The position numbers were made by a program, and so were the translations under genes. This document shows positions 8,107-16,178 of a DNA stretch of 41,586 nt, piece after piece. Each line of letters starts with the position of its first letter. The first letter of the stretch is position 1. The notes under the pieces are model-generated. The model was given only the letters and a program-made list of their open reading frames with translations, was not told the DNA's origin and searched no databases. Source of the DNA: an uncultured Bacillota bacterium (GTDB taxonomy: Bacteria; Bacillota; Dethiobacteria; DTU022; UBA8154); NCBI GenBank assembly GCA_937973635.1, contig CALJJZ010000058.1, forward strand, positions 1 through 41,586. Direction: 5' to 3'.

Positions 8107-9135
8107 ATGCCGGCTAACTTGACACCACAGTACCATGCCGCGGAGGAAGCCTACCGCAGGGCCACCACCATTGAGGAGAAAATCGAAGCCCTGCAGGAGA
8201 TGCTGGCGGTAATTCCCAAGCACAAGGGCACGGAACGCCTGCAGGGCGACATCAAGCGACGCATTTCCAAGCTGCGGGAAGAAGGACAAAAAAAAACCAG
8301 GACCGGCGGGTATAACCCCTTTCACGTGGAAAAGCAGGGCGCCGGCCAGGTAGTGCTGGTGGGTTACCCCAACACAGGGAAATCTTCTCTGGTAGCCGTC
8401 CTGACCCGGGCCAAAGTCAAAATCGCCGATTACCCCTTCACTACAGCCGTTCCCGCCGCTGGGATGATGCCCTATGAAGACATCCTGATTCAAATGGTGG
8501 ATACGCCGCCCCTGACCGCGGAAGGGATGCCTCCCGGTCTGCTCAATACGCTGCGGGGCAGCGACCTGCTGCTTTTAACCATAGACGCAGGCAGCGCGGA
8601 CTGCCTGGAACAGCTGGAGGAGACGCTCTCGCAGCTCCTTGCCAGAAAAGTAATTCTGGAAAATAAAAGCAGCGGGGCCGTGGAAGGAGCAACAACAGGC
8701 GAGGCAGAAGCACACCAGCCGGCAGACAAAGCCTTTGGCAGGCGTTACCTGCCCTACCTGGTAATCGCCACCAAAACAGATCACCCTGACAGCGCGGAAA
8801 ACATCAAAATTATGCGGGAATTGAGGCCAGATCTGCCTCTTTACCCCGTCTCCGTTCATAAAAGCGAGGAGTTGGAGGCGCTGCGGGCAAAGATCTTCGA
8901 GGCGCTGCAGATTATGCGCATCTTCACCAAAGCGCCGGGCAAGCCGCCCGATACGGAAACCCCCTTTGTCCTGAAGAAAGGGAGCACCGTCCTCGATCTG
9001 GCCTTTGCCATCCACCGGGATTTCCCCAACCGCCTGAAAAACGCCCGCGTGTGGGGCTCTTCCCGTTTTGACGGGCAGGTCGTCTCCCGCGACTACGTCC
9101 TGGAGGACAGAGACATTGTAGAGTTGAACGTTTAA
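8107..9135 (+). CDS. DRG/Obg-type GTPase with C-terminal TGS domain
   Basis: A 342-residue P-loop GTPase. An N-terminal helical segment (1-65) precedes the G domain: G1 GYPNTGKSS (86-94), the effector stretch YPFTTAVPAAG (109-119), G3 VDTPP (131-135), and G4 TKTD (222-225). A TGS domain (about 270-342) closes the protein. This layout resembles the DRG branch of the Obg-HflX superfamily, members of which act on ribosomes or RNA in other organisms; the bacterial role is not known to me. The segment between G3 and G4 has a low-complexity insert (about 185-210) rich in Ala, Gly and Glu. The ATG follows an AGGCAGGGGGG site. A single-gene unit with terminators on both sides. Confidence 0.88.
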   Translation: MPANLTPQYHAAEEAYRRATTIEEKIEALQEMLAVIPKHKGTERLQGDIKRRISKLREEGQKKTRTGGYNPFHVEKQGAGQVVLVGYPNTGKSSLVAVLTRAKVKIADYPFTTAVPAAGMMPYEDILIQMVDTPPLTAEGMPPGLLNTLRGSDLLLLTIDAGSADCLEQLEETLSQLLARKVILENKSSGAVEGATTGEAEAHQPADKAFGRRYLPYLVIATKTDHPDSAENIKIMRELRPDLPLYPVSVHKSEELEALRAKIFEALQIMRIFTKAPGKPPDTETPFVLKKGSTVLDLAFAIHRDFPNRLKNARVWGSSRFDGQVVSRDYVLEDRDIVELNV

Positions 9136-9170
9136 GCCAAAACACCTATCTTTCGTTTGTGCGTCCGTGC

Positions 9171-9215
9171 GGCCACGGAGAGGAGAGAAGCAGTCTTTCC
9201 CCCGTGGCCTTTGTT
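9171..9215 (+). terminator. Terminator of the GTPase gene
   Basis: GGCCACGG pairs with CCGTGGCC; inside, GGAGAGA pairs with TCTTTCC around loop AGCAG, giving one long hairpin followed by TTTGTT. It starts 36 bases after the stop codon. Confidence 0.7.
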
Positions 9216-9283
9216 GATCATAAAAAAAATTTTTTCTCCCTTTGGCCGGAGCAAGAAGGATTTTTAAAAACTTTAGGGAATAA

Positions 9284-9304
9284 GATAATTAAGATGATAA
9301 TTAT
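9284..9304 (+). promoter_or_regulatory. GATAAT repeat/palindrome upstream of a 4Fe-4S protein gene
   Basis: GATAATTAA is followed by the perfect palindrome GATAATTATC (9295-9304), about 30 bases before the start codon. The arrangement recalls metal-responsive (Fur-type) operators built from GATAAT units, but this is inference from motif shape only. Confidence 0.3.
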
Positions 9305-9334
9305 CCACTTTTTTTTATACGGAGGGAGATCCAA

Positions 9335-10075
9335 ATGAAACGGAAAATTGTGCTTATTGACGAACAAAAGTGCACCGGCTGCGGCCTCTGCGTGCCGGCC
9401 TGTCACGAAGGGGCAATCCAGGTAATAGACGGCAAGGCCCGCCTGATTGCGGAAAAACTCTGTGACGGCCTGGGAGATTGCCTGGGAGAGTGCCCCGAAG
9501 GCGCCATTACCATTGTGGAGCGGGAGGCGGAGGCTTACGACGAAGCGGCGGTCCAGGCCCACCTTGCCGCCCTCAGGGAGGAGCAGGGAAGCTGCGAGGC
9601 TGCGGCGGCGGAGGGCAGCCTGCCCTGCGGCTGTCCCTCGTCCATGGTCCGGACCATCGTCAGGGAGGAGTCGGCAAAGGAGGCGGAGGCAGCCGGCGCC
9701 GTCCCCAGCACCCTGGCCCAGTGGCCTATCCAGCTCGCCCTTGTCCCCCCTCAGGCCAAATTCCTGCAGGGGTCCGACCTGCTCATCGCCGCCGACTGCG
9801 TGCCCTTCGCTTACGGCGATTTTCACCGCCGTTTCCTCCAAGGCAAGAGCCTGGTCATCGCCTGCCCCAAGCTCGACAACATCCAGGCGCACTTGGAAAA
9901 GCTGGCGGCCATCTTTAAAGCGGTAGATCTAAAGAGCGTGAGCGTTTTAATCATGGAAGTGCCCTGCTGCTCGGCGCTGAAGCGCGTTGTGGAGCTGGCC
10001 CTGGAGCACGCCGGTAAAAATATACCGGTACAGGAGGTCGTAATCGGCATCAACGGGGAGATTAAAAGTACCTGA
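9335..10075 (+). CDS. 4Fe-4S binding protein (dicluster ferredoxin domain plus conserved C-terminal domain)
   Basis: About 246 residues. The N-terminus has one standard cluster motif (C13-C16-C19-C23) and a second of the form CDGLGDCLGECP (43-54), with non-standard spacing seen in a family of clostridial iron-sulfur proteins. The middle (about 65-125) is Ala/Glu-rich with an extra CGC; the C-terminal half (about 130-246) has DLLIAADCVPFAYGDFH and MEVPCCSALKR, whose conserved Cys may bind a further cofactor. It likely passes electrons to a partner in the cytoplasm. A GGAGGGAG site precedes the ATG. It leads the redox island but is separated from the cooF-like gene by a terminator-like hairpin, so it may be its own transcript. 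The exact role is not known to me. Confidence 0.75.
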   Translation: MKRKIVLIDEQKCTGCGLCVPACHEGAIQVIDGKARLIAEKLCDGLGDCLGECPEGAITIVEREAEAYDEAAVQAHLAALREEQGSCEAAAAEGSLPCGCPSSMVRTIVREESAKEAEAAGAVPSTLAQWPIQLALVPPQAKFLQGSDLLIAADCVPFAYGDFHRRFLQGKSLVIACPKLDNIQAHLEKLAAIFKAVDLKSVSVLIMEVPCCSALKRVVELALEHAGKNIPVQEVVIGINGEIKST

Positions 10076-10106
10076 AATTAACAAAAAAGGACCCCTGCGC
10101 CGCCCG

Positions 10107-10145
10107 CCCCCCTTTTCCCTTAAAGTAGAGAGGGGGGTCTTTTCT
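10107..10145 (+). terminator. Terminator-like hairpin after the 4Fe-4S protein gene
   Basis: CCCCCCT (10107-10113) pairs with AGGGGGG (10131-10137) across a 17-base loop, followed by TCTTTTCT. An outer pairing GACCCC / GGGGTC is an alternative. Moderate support only. Confidence 0.45.
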
Positions 10146-10195
10146 GCTGCGAAAAGTAATTTTTAGCAGAAACAGGAAGGACGGCAGGAATTTAT

Positions 10196-10241
10196 CAATT
10201 AATTGCGAATTGTTAATTTTAAACATAAATAAAATTATAAA
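10196..10241 (+). promoter_or_regulatory. AT-rich control region before the CO dehydrogenase island
   Basis: Inverted repeat AATTAA (10197-10202) / TTAATT (10212-10217), a TTGTTAA that resembles a half of the Rex (NADH-sensing repressor) operator, and promoter-like hexamers TTGTTA and TATAAA (10236-10241) spaced 20 bases apart. The second Rex half-site is poor, so assignment to Rex is speculative. Confidence 0.3.
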
Positions 10242-10271
10242 CGGTAACAACTTTAGGAAAGGGGTGTTAAG

Positions 10272-10778
10272 GTGAAAGCGCTGATTGTTGTAGACCCGAA
10301 GCGGTGCGTGGGCTGCCACAGCTGCGAGCTGGCCTGCGCCGTGGCCCATTCCCGGCACAGGCAGCTCTACGGGGCCGTGGCCGAAGACCCGCCGCCGCAA
10401 AGCCGTGTTTACGTGGAACGCTACCAAAAAACCAACCTGCCCCTGCAGTGCCGGCATTGTGAAGACGCGCCCTGCGTCAATATCTGCCCCACCTCCGCCA
10501 TGCAGAAAGGAGCATGGGGCGAGGCGGTGCTCATCGACAAGGGGCGCTGCATCGGCTGCAAGTGGTGTCTCCTGGTCTGTCCTTTTGGGGCCATTACCCT
10601 GGGGCCGGAAGAAAAGGCCATGGTCAAATGCGACCTCTGCGCGGAGCGGGCGGCAGAAGGACGTCCCCCGGCCTGTACCGAGGCCTGCCTGACCGGGGCG
10701 CTGCAGTATACCCCGGTGGAAGAGTTTACCCGGACAAAGAGGAGGGAATTCGTGGTGGATTTCCTGCAGAGTTCTTAA
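10272..10778 (+). CDS. CooF/HycB-like four-cluster ferredoxin
   Basis: A 168-residue electron carrier predicted to hold four [4Fe-4S] clusters: C12-C15-C18-C22, C60-C63-C68-C72, C93-C96-C99-C103 and C120-C123-C135-C139. The spacing is that of the HycB/CooF/DmsB family, which delivers electrons between an oxidoreductase and its partner. CooF proteins are encoded next to cooS in CO-oxidising bacteria, and cooS lies 3.2 kb downstream in the same direction, so it is the likely electron acceptor of the CO dehydrogenase. The start is GTG with AAGGGG eight bases upstream. It could alternatively serve a formate dehydrogenase, but none is seen here. Confidence 0.85.
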   Translation: MKALIVVDPKRCVGCHSCELACAVAHSRHRQLYGAVAEDPPPQSRVYVERYQKTNLPLQCRHCEDAPCVNICPTSAMQKGAWGEAVLIDKGRCIGCKWCLLVCPFGAITLGPEEKAMVKCDLCAERAAEGRPPACTEACLTGALQYTPVEEFTRTKRREFVVDFLQSS

Positions 10779-10801
10779 CGCTCGCTCCACTGCGGAATTA
10801 A

Positions 10802-11284
10802 ATGGGCATTGACCTGGAAAAAGTCGATCGCATCATTGAAAAGTACGGCAACGACGCCACCCTCTGCCTGGAGCTGCTGCAGGAGATTAACGGGACTTTC
10901 CGCTATCTGCCCCGGGAAGCCCTGGTGCGGGTGGCGGAAAAGAACAGGACGCCCCTGAGCCAGCTTTATGCCATGGCCACGTTTTATAAATCTTTCAATT
11001 TAACGCCCCGCGGCGAACACGAGGTCTGTGTCTGCATGGGCACCGCCTGCCACGTGCGGGGTGCGCCCCGCATCCTGGAAAGAGCGGAGGAGATTCTGGG
11101 TATCAGGGCGGGAGAGACAAGCGCCGACGGAAAATACACGCTGCAGACGGTAAACTGCCTGGGCGCCTGCGCCCTCGGCCCCCTTGTCACCGTGGACGGA
11201 CAATATCACGGCAAGCTTAACACCGCCAGGGTGGAAAAGCTGCTCAGGAGGTCTCCAGATGAAGATGCACAGGAGCATAACTGA
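10802..11284 (+). CDS. NuoE/HydC-like thioredoxin-fold [2Fe-2S] subunit
   Basis: 160 residues. An N-terminal helical part with GTFRYLPREALVRVA (31-45) and YAMATFYKSF (56-65) and a C-terminal thioredoxin-like fold with the [2Fe-2S] ligands C78, C83 (in CMGTACHVRGA), C119 and C123 (in CLGACALGP). It is the standard partner of NuoF-type NADH-binding subunits in complex I, NAD-reducing or bifurcating hydrogenases and formate dehydrogenases. It starts 23 bases after the cooF-like gene without a clear Shine-Dalgarno site and overlaps the next gene by 26 bases, which points to coupled translation. Confidence 0.93.
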   Translation: MGIDLEKVDRIIEKYGNDATLCLELLQEINGTFRYLPREALVRVAEKNRTPLSQLYAMATFYKSFNLTPRGEHEVCVCMGTACHVRGAPRILERAEEILGIRAGETSADGKYTLQTVNCLGACALGPLVTVDGQYHGKLNTARVEKLLRRSPDEDAQEHN

Positions 11285-13127
11285 CCCCGCAGCCCTGGAA
11301 GCGCTGCGGAGAGAGCTTATGGCCGAGGGGCAGGCCGCGGGGGCGTCGGTGAGCGTATGTTGCGGCACCGGCTGCCGCGCCTCCGGGGCGCTGGAGGTGG
11401 TGGAGGCCTTTAAGCAGGGCCTTGCCGCCAGGGAGCTCCCCGTCAAAGTTAACACCAGGATGACCGGCTGCCACGGTTTCTGCGAGCAGGGGCCGCTGGT
11501 GGTGCTGGAGCCGGGCAATATTTTTTACTGCCGTGTCCAGGCCGCAGACGTGGAGGAGATTATCAGCCGGACCATCGTGGAGGGCCAGCCCGTGGAGCGG
11601 CTCCTCTACCTGGACAGCGCCAGCGGCCGCAGGATCCTGCGGGAAGAGAATGTGCCCTTTTACCGCGGGCAGGAGCGCCTGCTGCTGGCCCACAACGGGC
11701 GCATCGAGCCCGCCTCCCTGGCCGATTACCTTGCCGTGGGCGGCTATGCCGCCTTGGCCAAAGCCCTCACGGAGATGACGCCGGAGCAGGTGATCGCCGA
11801 AATAAAGGTAAGCGGCCTGCGCGGGCGGGGCGGCGGCGGTTTCCCCACCGCGCTGAAGTGGGAGATCTGCCGCCGGGCGGAAGGGACGACTAAATACGTC
11901 GTTTGCAACGCCGACGAGGGGGACCCCGGTTGTTTCCAGGACCGCAGCCTCCTCGAAGGCAACCCCCACAGCGTCCTCGAAGGTATGCTCATCGGCGCTT
12001 ACGCCGTGGGGGCGGAGGCAGGTTACGTCTATGTGCGGCACGAATACCCCCTGGCCATTGCCCACTTAAGCGGCGCCATAAACGAAGCCAGGGAATACGG
12101 CCTCCTGGGCCGGGGGATCCTGGGGACCGGCTTCAACTTTGAGCTTAAGATCAGCCGGGGCGGCGGGGCCTTCGTCTGCGGCGAGGAAACCGCCCTTATC
12201 AGCTCCATCGAGGGAATTACCGGGGAACCGAACCCCCGCCCCCGCCCTCCTTACCCTGCCGTGCAGGGTTTGTGGGGCTGCCCTACGGTGATCAACAACG
12301 TGAAAACCTGGGCCACCGTCCCCCCCATCATCAACAAAGGGGGACAGTGGTTCGCCGCCACGGGCACGGCTGGGAGCAAGGGGACAATGATCTTTTCCCT
12401 TACCGGCAAAGTGAATAATACAGGCCTGGTAGAAGTGCCCATGGGCATTACCCTGCGGGAGATCGTCTTTAACCTCGGCGGAGGCATCAGGGGAGGGAAA
12501 AAAATTAAGGCGGTGCAGACGGGCGGCCCGGCGGGCGGCTGCATCCCCGAAGCCCTCCTTGACCTGCCCCTCGATTATGAGCAACTGACGGAAGCGGGCT
12601 CCATGATGGGCTCGGGCGGGCTGATCGTCATGGACGAGACCACCTGTATGGTGGACCTGGCGCGCTATTTCCTTTCTTTCACCCAGGACGAGTCCTGCGG
12701 CAAGTGCACGCCTTGCCGGGAAGGGGGGGCGCAGCTGCTCCACCTCCTGGAAAAGATCACTAAGGGTCAGGGGGCGGAAGAAGACCTGGAGCTAATCGCG
12801 GCCCTCTCGGCGGCCATGCAGGACAGCTCCCTCTGCGCCCTGGGCAAGCTGGCGCCCAACCCCGTGCTCACCACGCTGCGCTTCTTCCGGGACGAATACC
12901 TGGCCCATATCGTGGAAAAACGCTGTCCCGCCGGCGTCTGCCGCAGCCTGATCCGCTACGTTATCGACAGTTCCGCCTGTACCGGCTGCGGGCGCTGTCG
13001 GAGGGCCTGCCCGGCGGGGGCAGTCCAGGGCACAAAAAAAGAGCCCCATCTTATCGATCAGGAAAAATGCACCCGCTGCGGCGCCTGCCTGGAGGCCTGC
13101 CGTTTTGCCGCCGTGCTGGTAAATTAA
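11259..13127 (+). CDS. NuoF/HydB-like NADH-binding flavoprotein subunit
   Basis: 622 residues from the ATG at 11259, chosen because AGGAGGT lies six bases before it; an earlier in-frame start would sit deep inside the nuoE-like gene. Domains in order: N-terminal thioredoxin-like [2Fe-2S] domain (about 28-105; CCGTGCRASG at 34-43 and CHGFCEQGP at 71-79), the NADH/FMN Rossmann-like core (about 155-345) with GRGGGGFPT (189-197) and CNADEGDPG (216-224), SLBB domain (about 370-450, TGGPAGGC at 421-428), the [4Fe-4S] site C480-C483-C486 with C526, and a ferredoxin tail with C574-577-580-584 and C604-607-610-614. This layout matches HydB of NAD-dependent electron-bifurcating hydrogenases. It would exchange electrons between NAD(P)H and the iron-sulfur partners of the island. 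Confidence 0.93.
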   Translation: MKMHRSITDPAALEALRRELMAEGQAAGASVSVCCGTGCRASGALEVVEAFKQGLAARELPVKVNTRMTGCHGFCEQGPLVVLEPGNIFYCRVQAADVEEIISRTIVEGQPVERLLYLDSASGRRILREENVPFYRGQERLLLAHNGRIEPASLADYLAVGGYAALAKALTEMTPEQVIAEIKVSGLRGRGGGGFPTALKWEICRRAEGTTKYVVCNADEGDPGCFQDRSLLEGNPHSVLEGMLIGAYAVGAEAGYVYVRHEYPLAIAHLSGAINEAREYGLLGRGILGTGFNFELKISRGGGAFVCGEETALISSIEGITGEPNPRPRPPYPAVQGLWGCPTVINNVKTWATVPPIINKGGQWFAATGTAGSKGTMIFSLTGKVNNTGLVEVPMGITLREIVFNLGGGIRGGKKIKAVQTGGPAGGCIPEALLDLPLDYEQLTEAGSMMGSGGLIVMDETTCMVDLARYFLSFTQDESCGKCTPCREGGAQLLHLLEKITKGQGAEEDLELIAALSAAMQDSSLCALGKLAPNPVLTTLRFFRDEYLAHIVEKRCPAGVCRSLIRYVIDSSACTGCGRCRRACPAGAVQGTKKEPHLIDQEKCTRCGACLEACRFAAVLVN

Positions 13128-13132
13128 GGACG

Positions 13133-13153
13133 GGATCCCTCTAGCGGGGATCC
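13133..13153 (+). other. Small hairpin between the NuoF-like and NuoG-like genes
   Basis: GGATCCC and GGGATCC form a seven-base stem with a seven-base loop in the 41-base gap. There is no T-tract, so it is not a classic terminator; it might affect mRNA processing or stability. Confidence 0.4.
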
Positions 13154-13168
13154 TGGCGAGGTGAAAAT

Positions 13169-13993
13169 ATGGCCGGACAAACTGTTAATTTTAAATTAAA
13201 TGGAGAGGAGATACGGGCGGCGGCAGGCTGGACTATCTGGCAGGCGGCCCGGGCAGCGGGGGTCTTTATCCCCACCCTCTGCCACCATGAAGCCCTGCAC
13301 CCCTTTGGCGCCTGCCGCCTCTGCGTCGTGGAAGTGGAGAAAGACGGCAAAAAAACACTGGAGGCCGCCTGCAGCTACCCGGCCGCGGAGGGCCTTTCCG
13401 TGGAGACAGAGACGCCGCGGGTCCAAAAATCCAGGAAGATGACCGCGGCCCTGCTGCTAGCCCGCTGCCCCAGCGTGCCTTTAATCCGGGAGCTGGCCGC
13501 CCGCCTGGGCGTAGCGGAAGACTCCCTGCCGCTTAAGGGCAGGGCCGAAGAGGCATGTATCCTTTGCGGGCGCTGTGTGCGCGTCTGCCGCGAAGCCATC
13601 GGCAAGCGGGCCGTGAGCTTTGCTTACCGGGGGCCGCAGCGCCGTGTCAGCGCCCCCTTTGGCGAGGAGGCGCCGGACTGCATCGGCTGTACGGCCTGCG
13701 TCTTTGTCTGTCCCACCGGGGCAGTTAAAGCGGTGCGGCAGGACAACCGCCTGCGCCTCTCGCCCTGGCAAACGGAGCTGCCCCTTCTTTCCTGTTCCGC
13801 CTGCGGCCGCTCCTTTGCCGCCGAAAAAGTTTTGCGCCATCTACACGGCCTGCAAAAGGCGTCCTTTGACCCGGAAACCCTCTGCCCCGTCTGCCGGCGC
13901 AAACAGGTCGGCGAGGCTCTAGAAAAAGTAAGCAAACTGGGCAAGGCGGGCAGCTTCCCGCCCGGCAAGGAGCAAAAACAATTTAAGCACTAA
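13169..13993 (+). CDS. Short NuoG/HydA-like iron-sulfur subunit without catalytic domain
   Basis: 274 residues. N-terminal plant-type [2Fe-2S] domain (1-80; C38, C49, C52, C68), then two [4Fe-4S] motifs C130-133-136-140 and C171-174-177-181, then a C-terminal CSAC...CPVC pair (C209, C212, C239, C242) that looks like a zinc-ribbon or rubredoxin-like knuckle. Compared with NuoG or HydA it lacks the His-Cys3 cluster motif (only C100 remains in that segment) and has no hydrogenase H-cluster or molybdopterin domain. It would link the NuoEF pair to another enzyme; here CooS is the only catalytic unit nearby. A GAGGTGA site precedes the ATG. The call as a NuoG-like electron-transfer subunit is firm; the partner is inferred. 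Confidence 0.85.
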   Translation: MAGQTVNFKLNGEEIRAAAGWTIWQAARAAGVFIPTLCHHEALHPFGACRLCVVEVEKDGKKTLEAACSYPAAEGLSVETETPRVQKSRKMTAALLLARCPSVPLIRELAARLGVAEDSLPLKGRAEEACILCGRCVRVCREAIGKRAVSFAYRGPQRRVSAPFGEEAPDCIGCTACVFVCPTGAVKAVRQDNRLRLSPWQTELPLLSCSACGRSFAAEKVLRHLHGLQKASFDPETLCPVCRRKQVGEALEKVSKLGKAGSFPPGKEQKQFKH

Positions 13994-14021
13994 CCTGAAT
14001 AACCTGGAGGAGGGGAATGAA

Positions 14022-15932
14022 ATGGAAAAAGAAAAGTTGACCGGCAGAAGCATGGACCCGGCCGTCCAGGAGATGATCTCCCGGGCGGCAAAGGAAGGAG
14101 TAGAAACTGTTTGGGACCGCCTGGAGAAGATGGAACCCCAGTGCGGTTTCGGGGATCTGGGCCTCTGCTGCCGCCACTGCCTGCAGGGCCCCTGCCGCAT
14201 CAATCCTTTCGGAGAGCCCCAAAGGGGCATCTGCGGCGCCAGTGCCGATACGATGGTGGCCCGCGGCCTGGACAGGGCCATCGCCGCAGGGACGGCCGCC
14301 CATTCGGGCCATGCCCGGCACCTGGCCCATACCCTGAAAAAGATGGCCAAGGGAGAAACAACGGACTACACGATTAAAGACAGGGACAAACTGCTCGCCG
14401 TAGCCGGGCGCCTCGGCATCGCCGTGGAAGGGCGCGAAGATATGGCCATTGCCCTTGACGTGGCCGAAGCGGCCCTGGCCGATTTCCACGAAAAAGATAC
14501 CCCCGTGCTCTGGGCCGCCACCACCGTAACCCCGGGGCGGGTCAAAGTCCTCTCCGACCTCGGCCTTGTCCCCCGGGGCATCGATCACGAGATTTCGGAG
14601 ATCATGCACCGCACCCTTTACGGCGTGGACGCCGATCCTGTAAACCTGCTCCTGGGCGGGCTGCGCTGCGGCGTGGCCGATCTGGCCGGGTGCTACATGG
14701 GCACAGACCTGGCCGATATCCTTTTTGGCGTTCCCCGGCCGGTGGTGACGGAAGCCAACCTGGGGACGCTTAAAGCCGATGCCGTTAACGTGGCCCTGCA
14801 CGGCCACAATCCGGTTCTATCCGACATCATCGTCTCCGTTGCCCGGGAGATGGAGGCAGAAGCCCAAAAAGCCGGCGCCAGCGGCATCAACCTCCTGGGT
14901 ATCTGCTGCACCGGCAACGAGATCCTCATGCGCCACGGCGTCCCCTCCTGCACCCATTCCGTGAGCCAGGAGATGGTTATGCTCACCGGCGCCCTCGACG
15001 CCATGGTGGTGGATTACCAGTGCATCATGCCCGCCGTGGCCACGGTGGCGGAATGCTGCGGCACACCCCTGATTACCACCATGGAGATCTGCAAAATCCC
15101 CGGCGCCACCCATATCCAGTTCCACGAGGAAACAGCAGTGGAAAACGCCAAGGCGGCGCTGCGCCAGGCCATTGCCGCCTTCACCCGGCGCAAAGGCAAG
15201 CCTGTGCAGATCCCCGCGGTCAAGCAAAAAGTGGTGGCGGGCTTCTCCGTAGAGACCATCGTAGGAGCCCTGGCCAAGCTAAACGCAGAAGATCCCTTAA
15301 AGCCCCTTATCGACAACATTGTGGCCGGCAACATCCGCGGCGTCTGCCTCTTTGCCGGCTGCAACAACGTCAAGGTTTCCCAGGATCTAAATTTCCTTAC
15401 CATCGCCCGTAGGCTGCTTCAAGAAAACGTCCTTGTCCTGGCCACGGGCTGCGGCGCCGGCGCCCTGATGCGCCACGGCTTCCTCGATCCGGCCAACACG
15501 GCGGCCCTCTGCGGCGACGGCCTGAAGGCGGTGCTTACCGCCGTCGGAGAGGCCAACGGCCTGGGCGGCCCCCTGCCGCCGGTGCTGCACCTGGGTTCCT
15601 GCGTAGACAACTCCCGGGCCGTGGCCGTAGCCGTGGCCGTAGCCAACCGCCTCGGTGTAGACACAGACAAGCTCCCCGTCGTCGCCTCCGCCGCCGAGGC
15701 CGTCTCGGAAAAAGCCGTCTCCATCGGCGCCTACGCCGTGGCGGCGGGCCTGCCCACCCATGTGGGCGTGATGCTCCCCGTCCTGGGCAGCCCCCTGGTC
15801 ACGCAGGTGCTTACGGAGAAAGTCAAAGACCTCACCGGCGGCTACTTTATCGTAGAGCTGGACCCTGCCGCCGCGGCGGAGAAACTCCTCGCCGCCATCG
15901 ACCAGCGGCGTGCCGGCCTGGGGTTAAAGTAA
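14022..15932 (+). CDS. cooS: Anaerobic Ni-Fe carbon monoxide dehydrogenase
   Basis: Catalyses CO + H2O to CO2 + 2H+ + 2e-, as a cytoplasmic homodimer. 636 residues, the usual CooS length. All key residues align with Carboxydothermus CODH-II at a constant offset: D-cluster C41 and C49; B-cluster C50, C53, C58, C71; proton-path His94, His97, His100; C-cluster ligands His262, C296, C334, C447, C477, C527; and Lys564. Thus the active site looks intact. A GGAGGAGGGG site precedes the ATG. No acetyl-CoA synthase gene is seen in the window, so this is a monofunctional enzyme here. The neighbours suggest its electrons go to the CooF-like and NuoEFG-like proteins. Confidence 0.97.
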   Translation: MEKEKLTGRSMDPAVQEMISRAAKEGVETVWDRLEKMEPQCGFGDLGLCCRHCLQGPCRINPFGEPQRGICGASADTMVARGLDRAIAAGTAAHSGHARHLAHTLKKMAKGETTDYTIKDRDKLLAVAGRLGIAVEGREDMAIALDVAEAALADFHEKDTPVLWAATTVTPGRVKVLSDLGLVPRGIDHEISEIMHRTLYGVDADPVNLLLGGLRCGVADLAGCYMGTDLADILFGVPRPVVTEANLGTLKADAVNVALHGHNPVLSDIIVSVAREMEAEAQKAGASGINLLGICCTGNEILMRHGVPSCTHSVSQEMVMLTGALDAMVVDYQCIMPAVATVAECCGTPLITTMEICKIPGATHIQFHEETAVENAKAALRQAIAAFTRRKGKPVQIPAVKQKVVAGFSVETIVGALAKLNAEDPLKPLIDNIVAGNIRGVCLFAGCNNVKVSQDLNFLTIARRLLQENVLVLATGCGAGALMRHGFLDPANTAALCGDGLKAVLTAVGEANGLGGPLPPVLHLGSCVDNSRAVAVAVAVANRLGVDTDKLPVVASAAEAVSEKAVSIGAYAVAAGLPTHVGVMLPVLGSPLVTQVLTEKVKDLTGGYFIVELDPAAAAEKLLAAIDQRRAGLGLK

Positions 15933-15960
15933 ACGGTAAACGCCATCTAAATTAAATAAA

Positions 15961-16018
15961 GAAAAGGCCCACCAGCAACAGGTGCCGGCAGCAACAGGCT
16001 GCCGGCACTGCCCTTTTC
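15961..16018 (+). terminator. Terminator after cooS
   Basis: Perfect ten-base stem TGCCGGCAGC / GCTGCCGGCA (15983-15992 / 15998-16007) with loop AACAG; an outer GAAAAGG / CCTTTTC pairing extends it. It lies 28 bases after the cooS stop. Confidence 0.7.
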
Positions 16019-16178
16019 CCGGCGGGGAGCCCTTTTGCCCGTGTGCAGATCGCCGTGTTCGGATCTAAAATAAATTAAATTCTAACAAAGAGGAATTCTT
16101 AATAAACTTATAGAATTATTTAAAGCAAAGGCTGCGCGGCGGCCTCATAAACAATATTCGGAAAGGAGCAGAGAGAAA

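Noticed and set aside
10272-13993. Electron-bifurcating [FeFe] hydrogenase
   Set aside because: The subunits NuoE/F/G-like are present but no H-cluster domain is encoded in this region.
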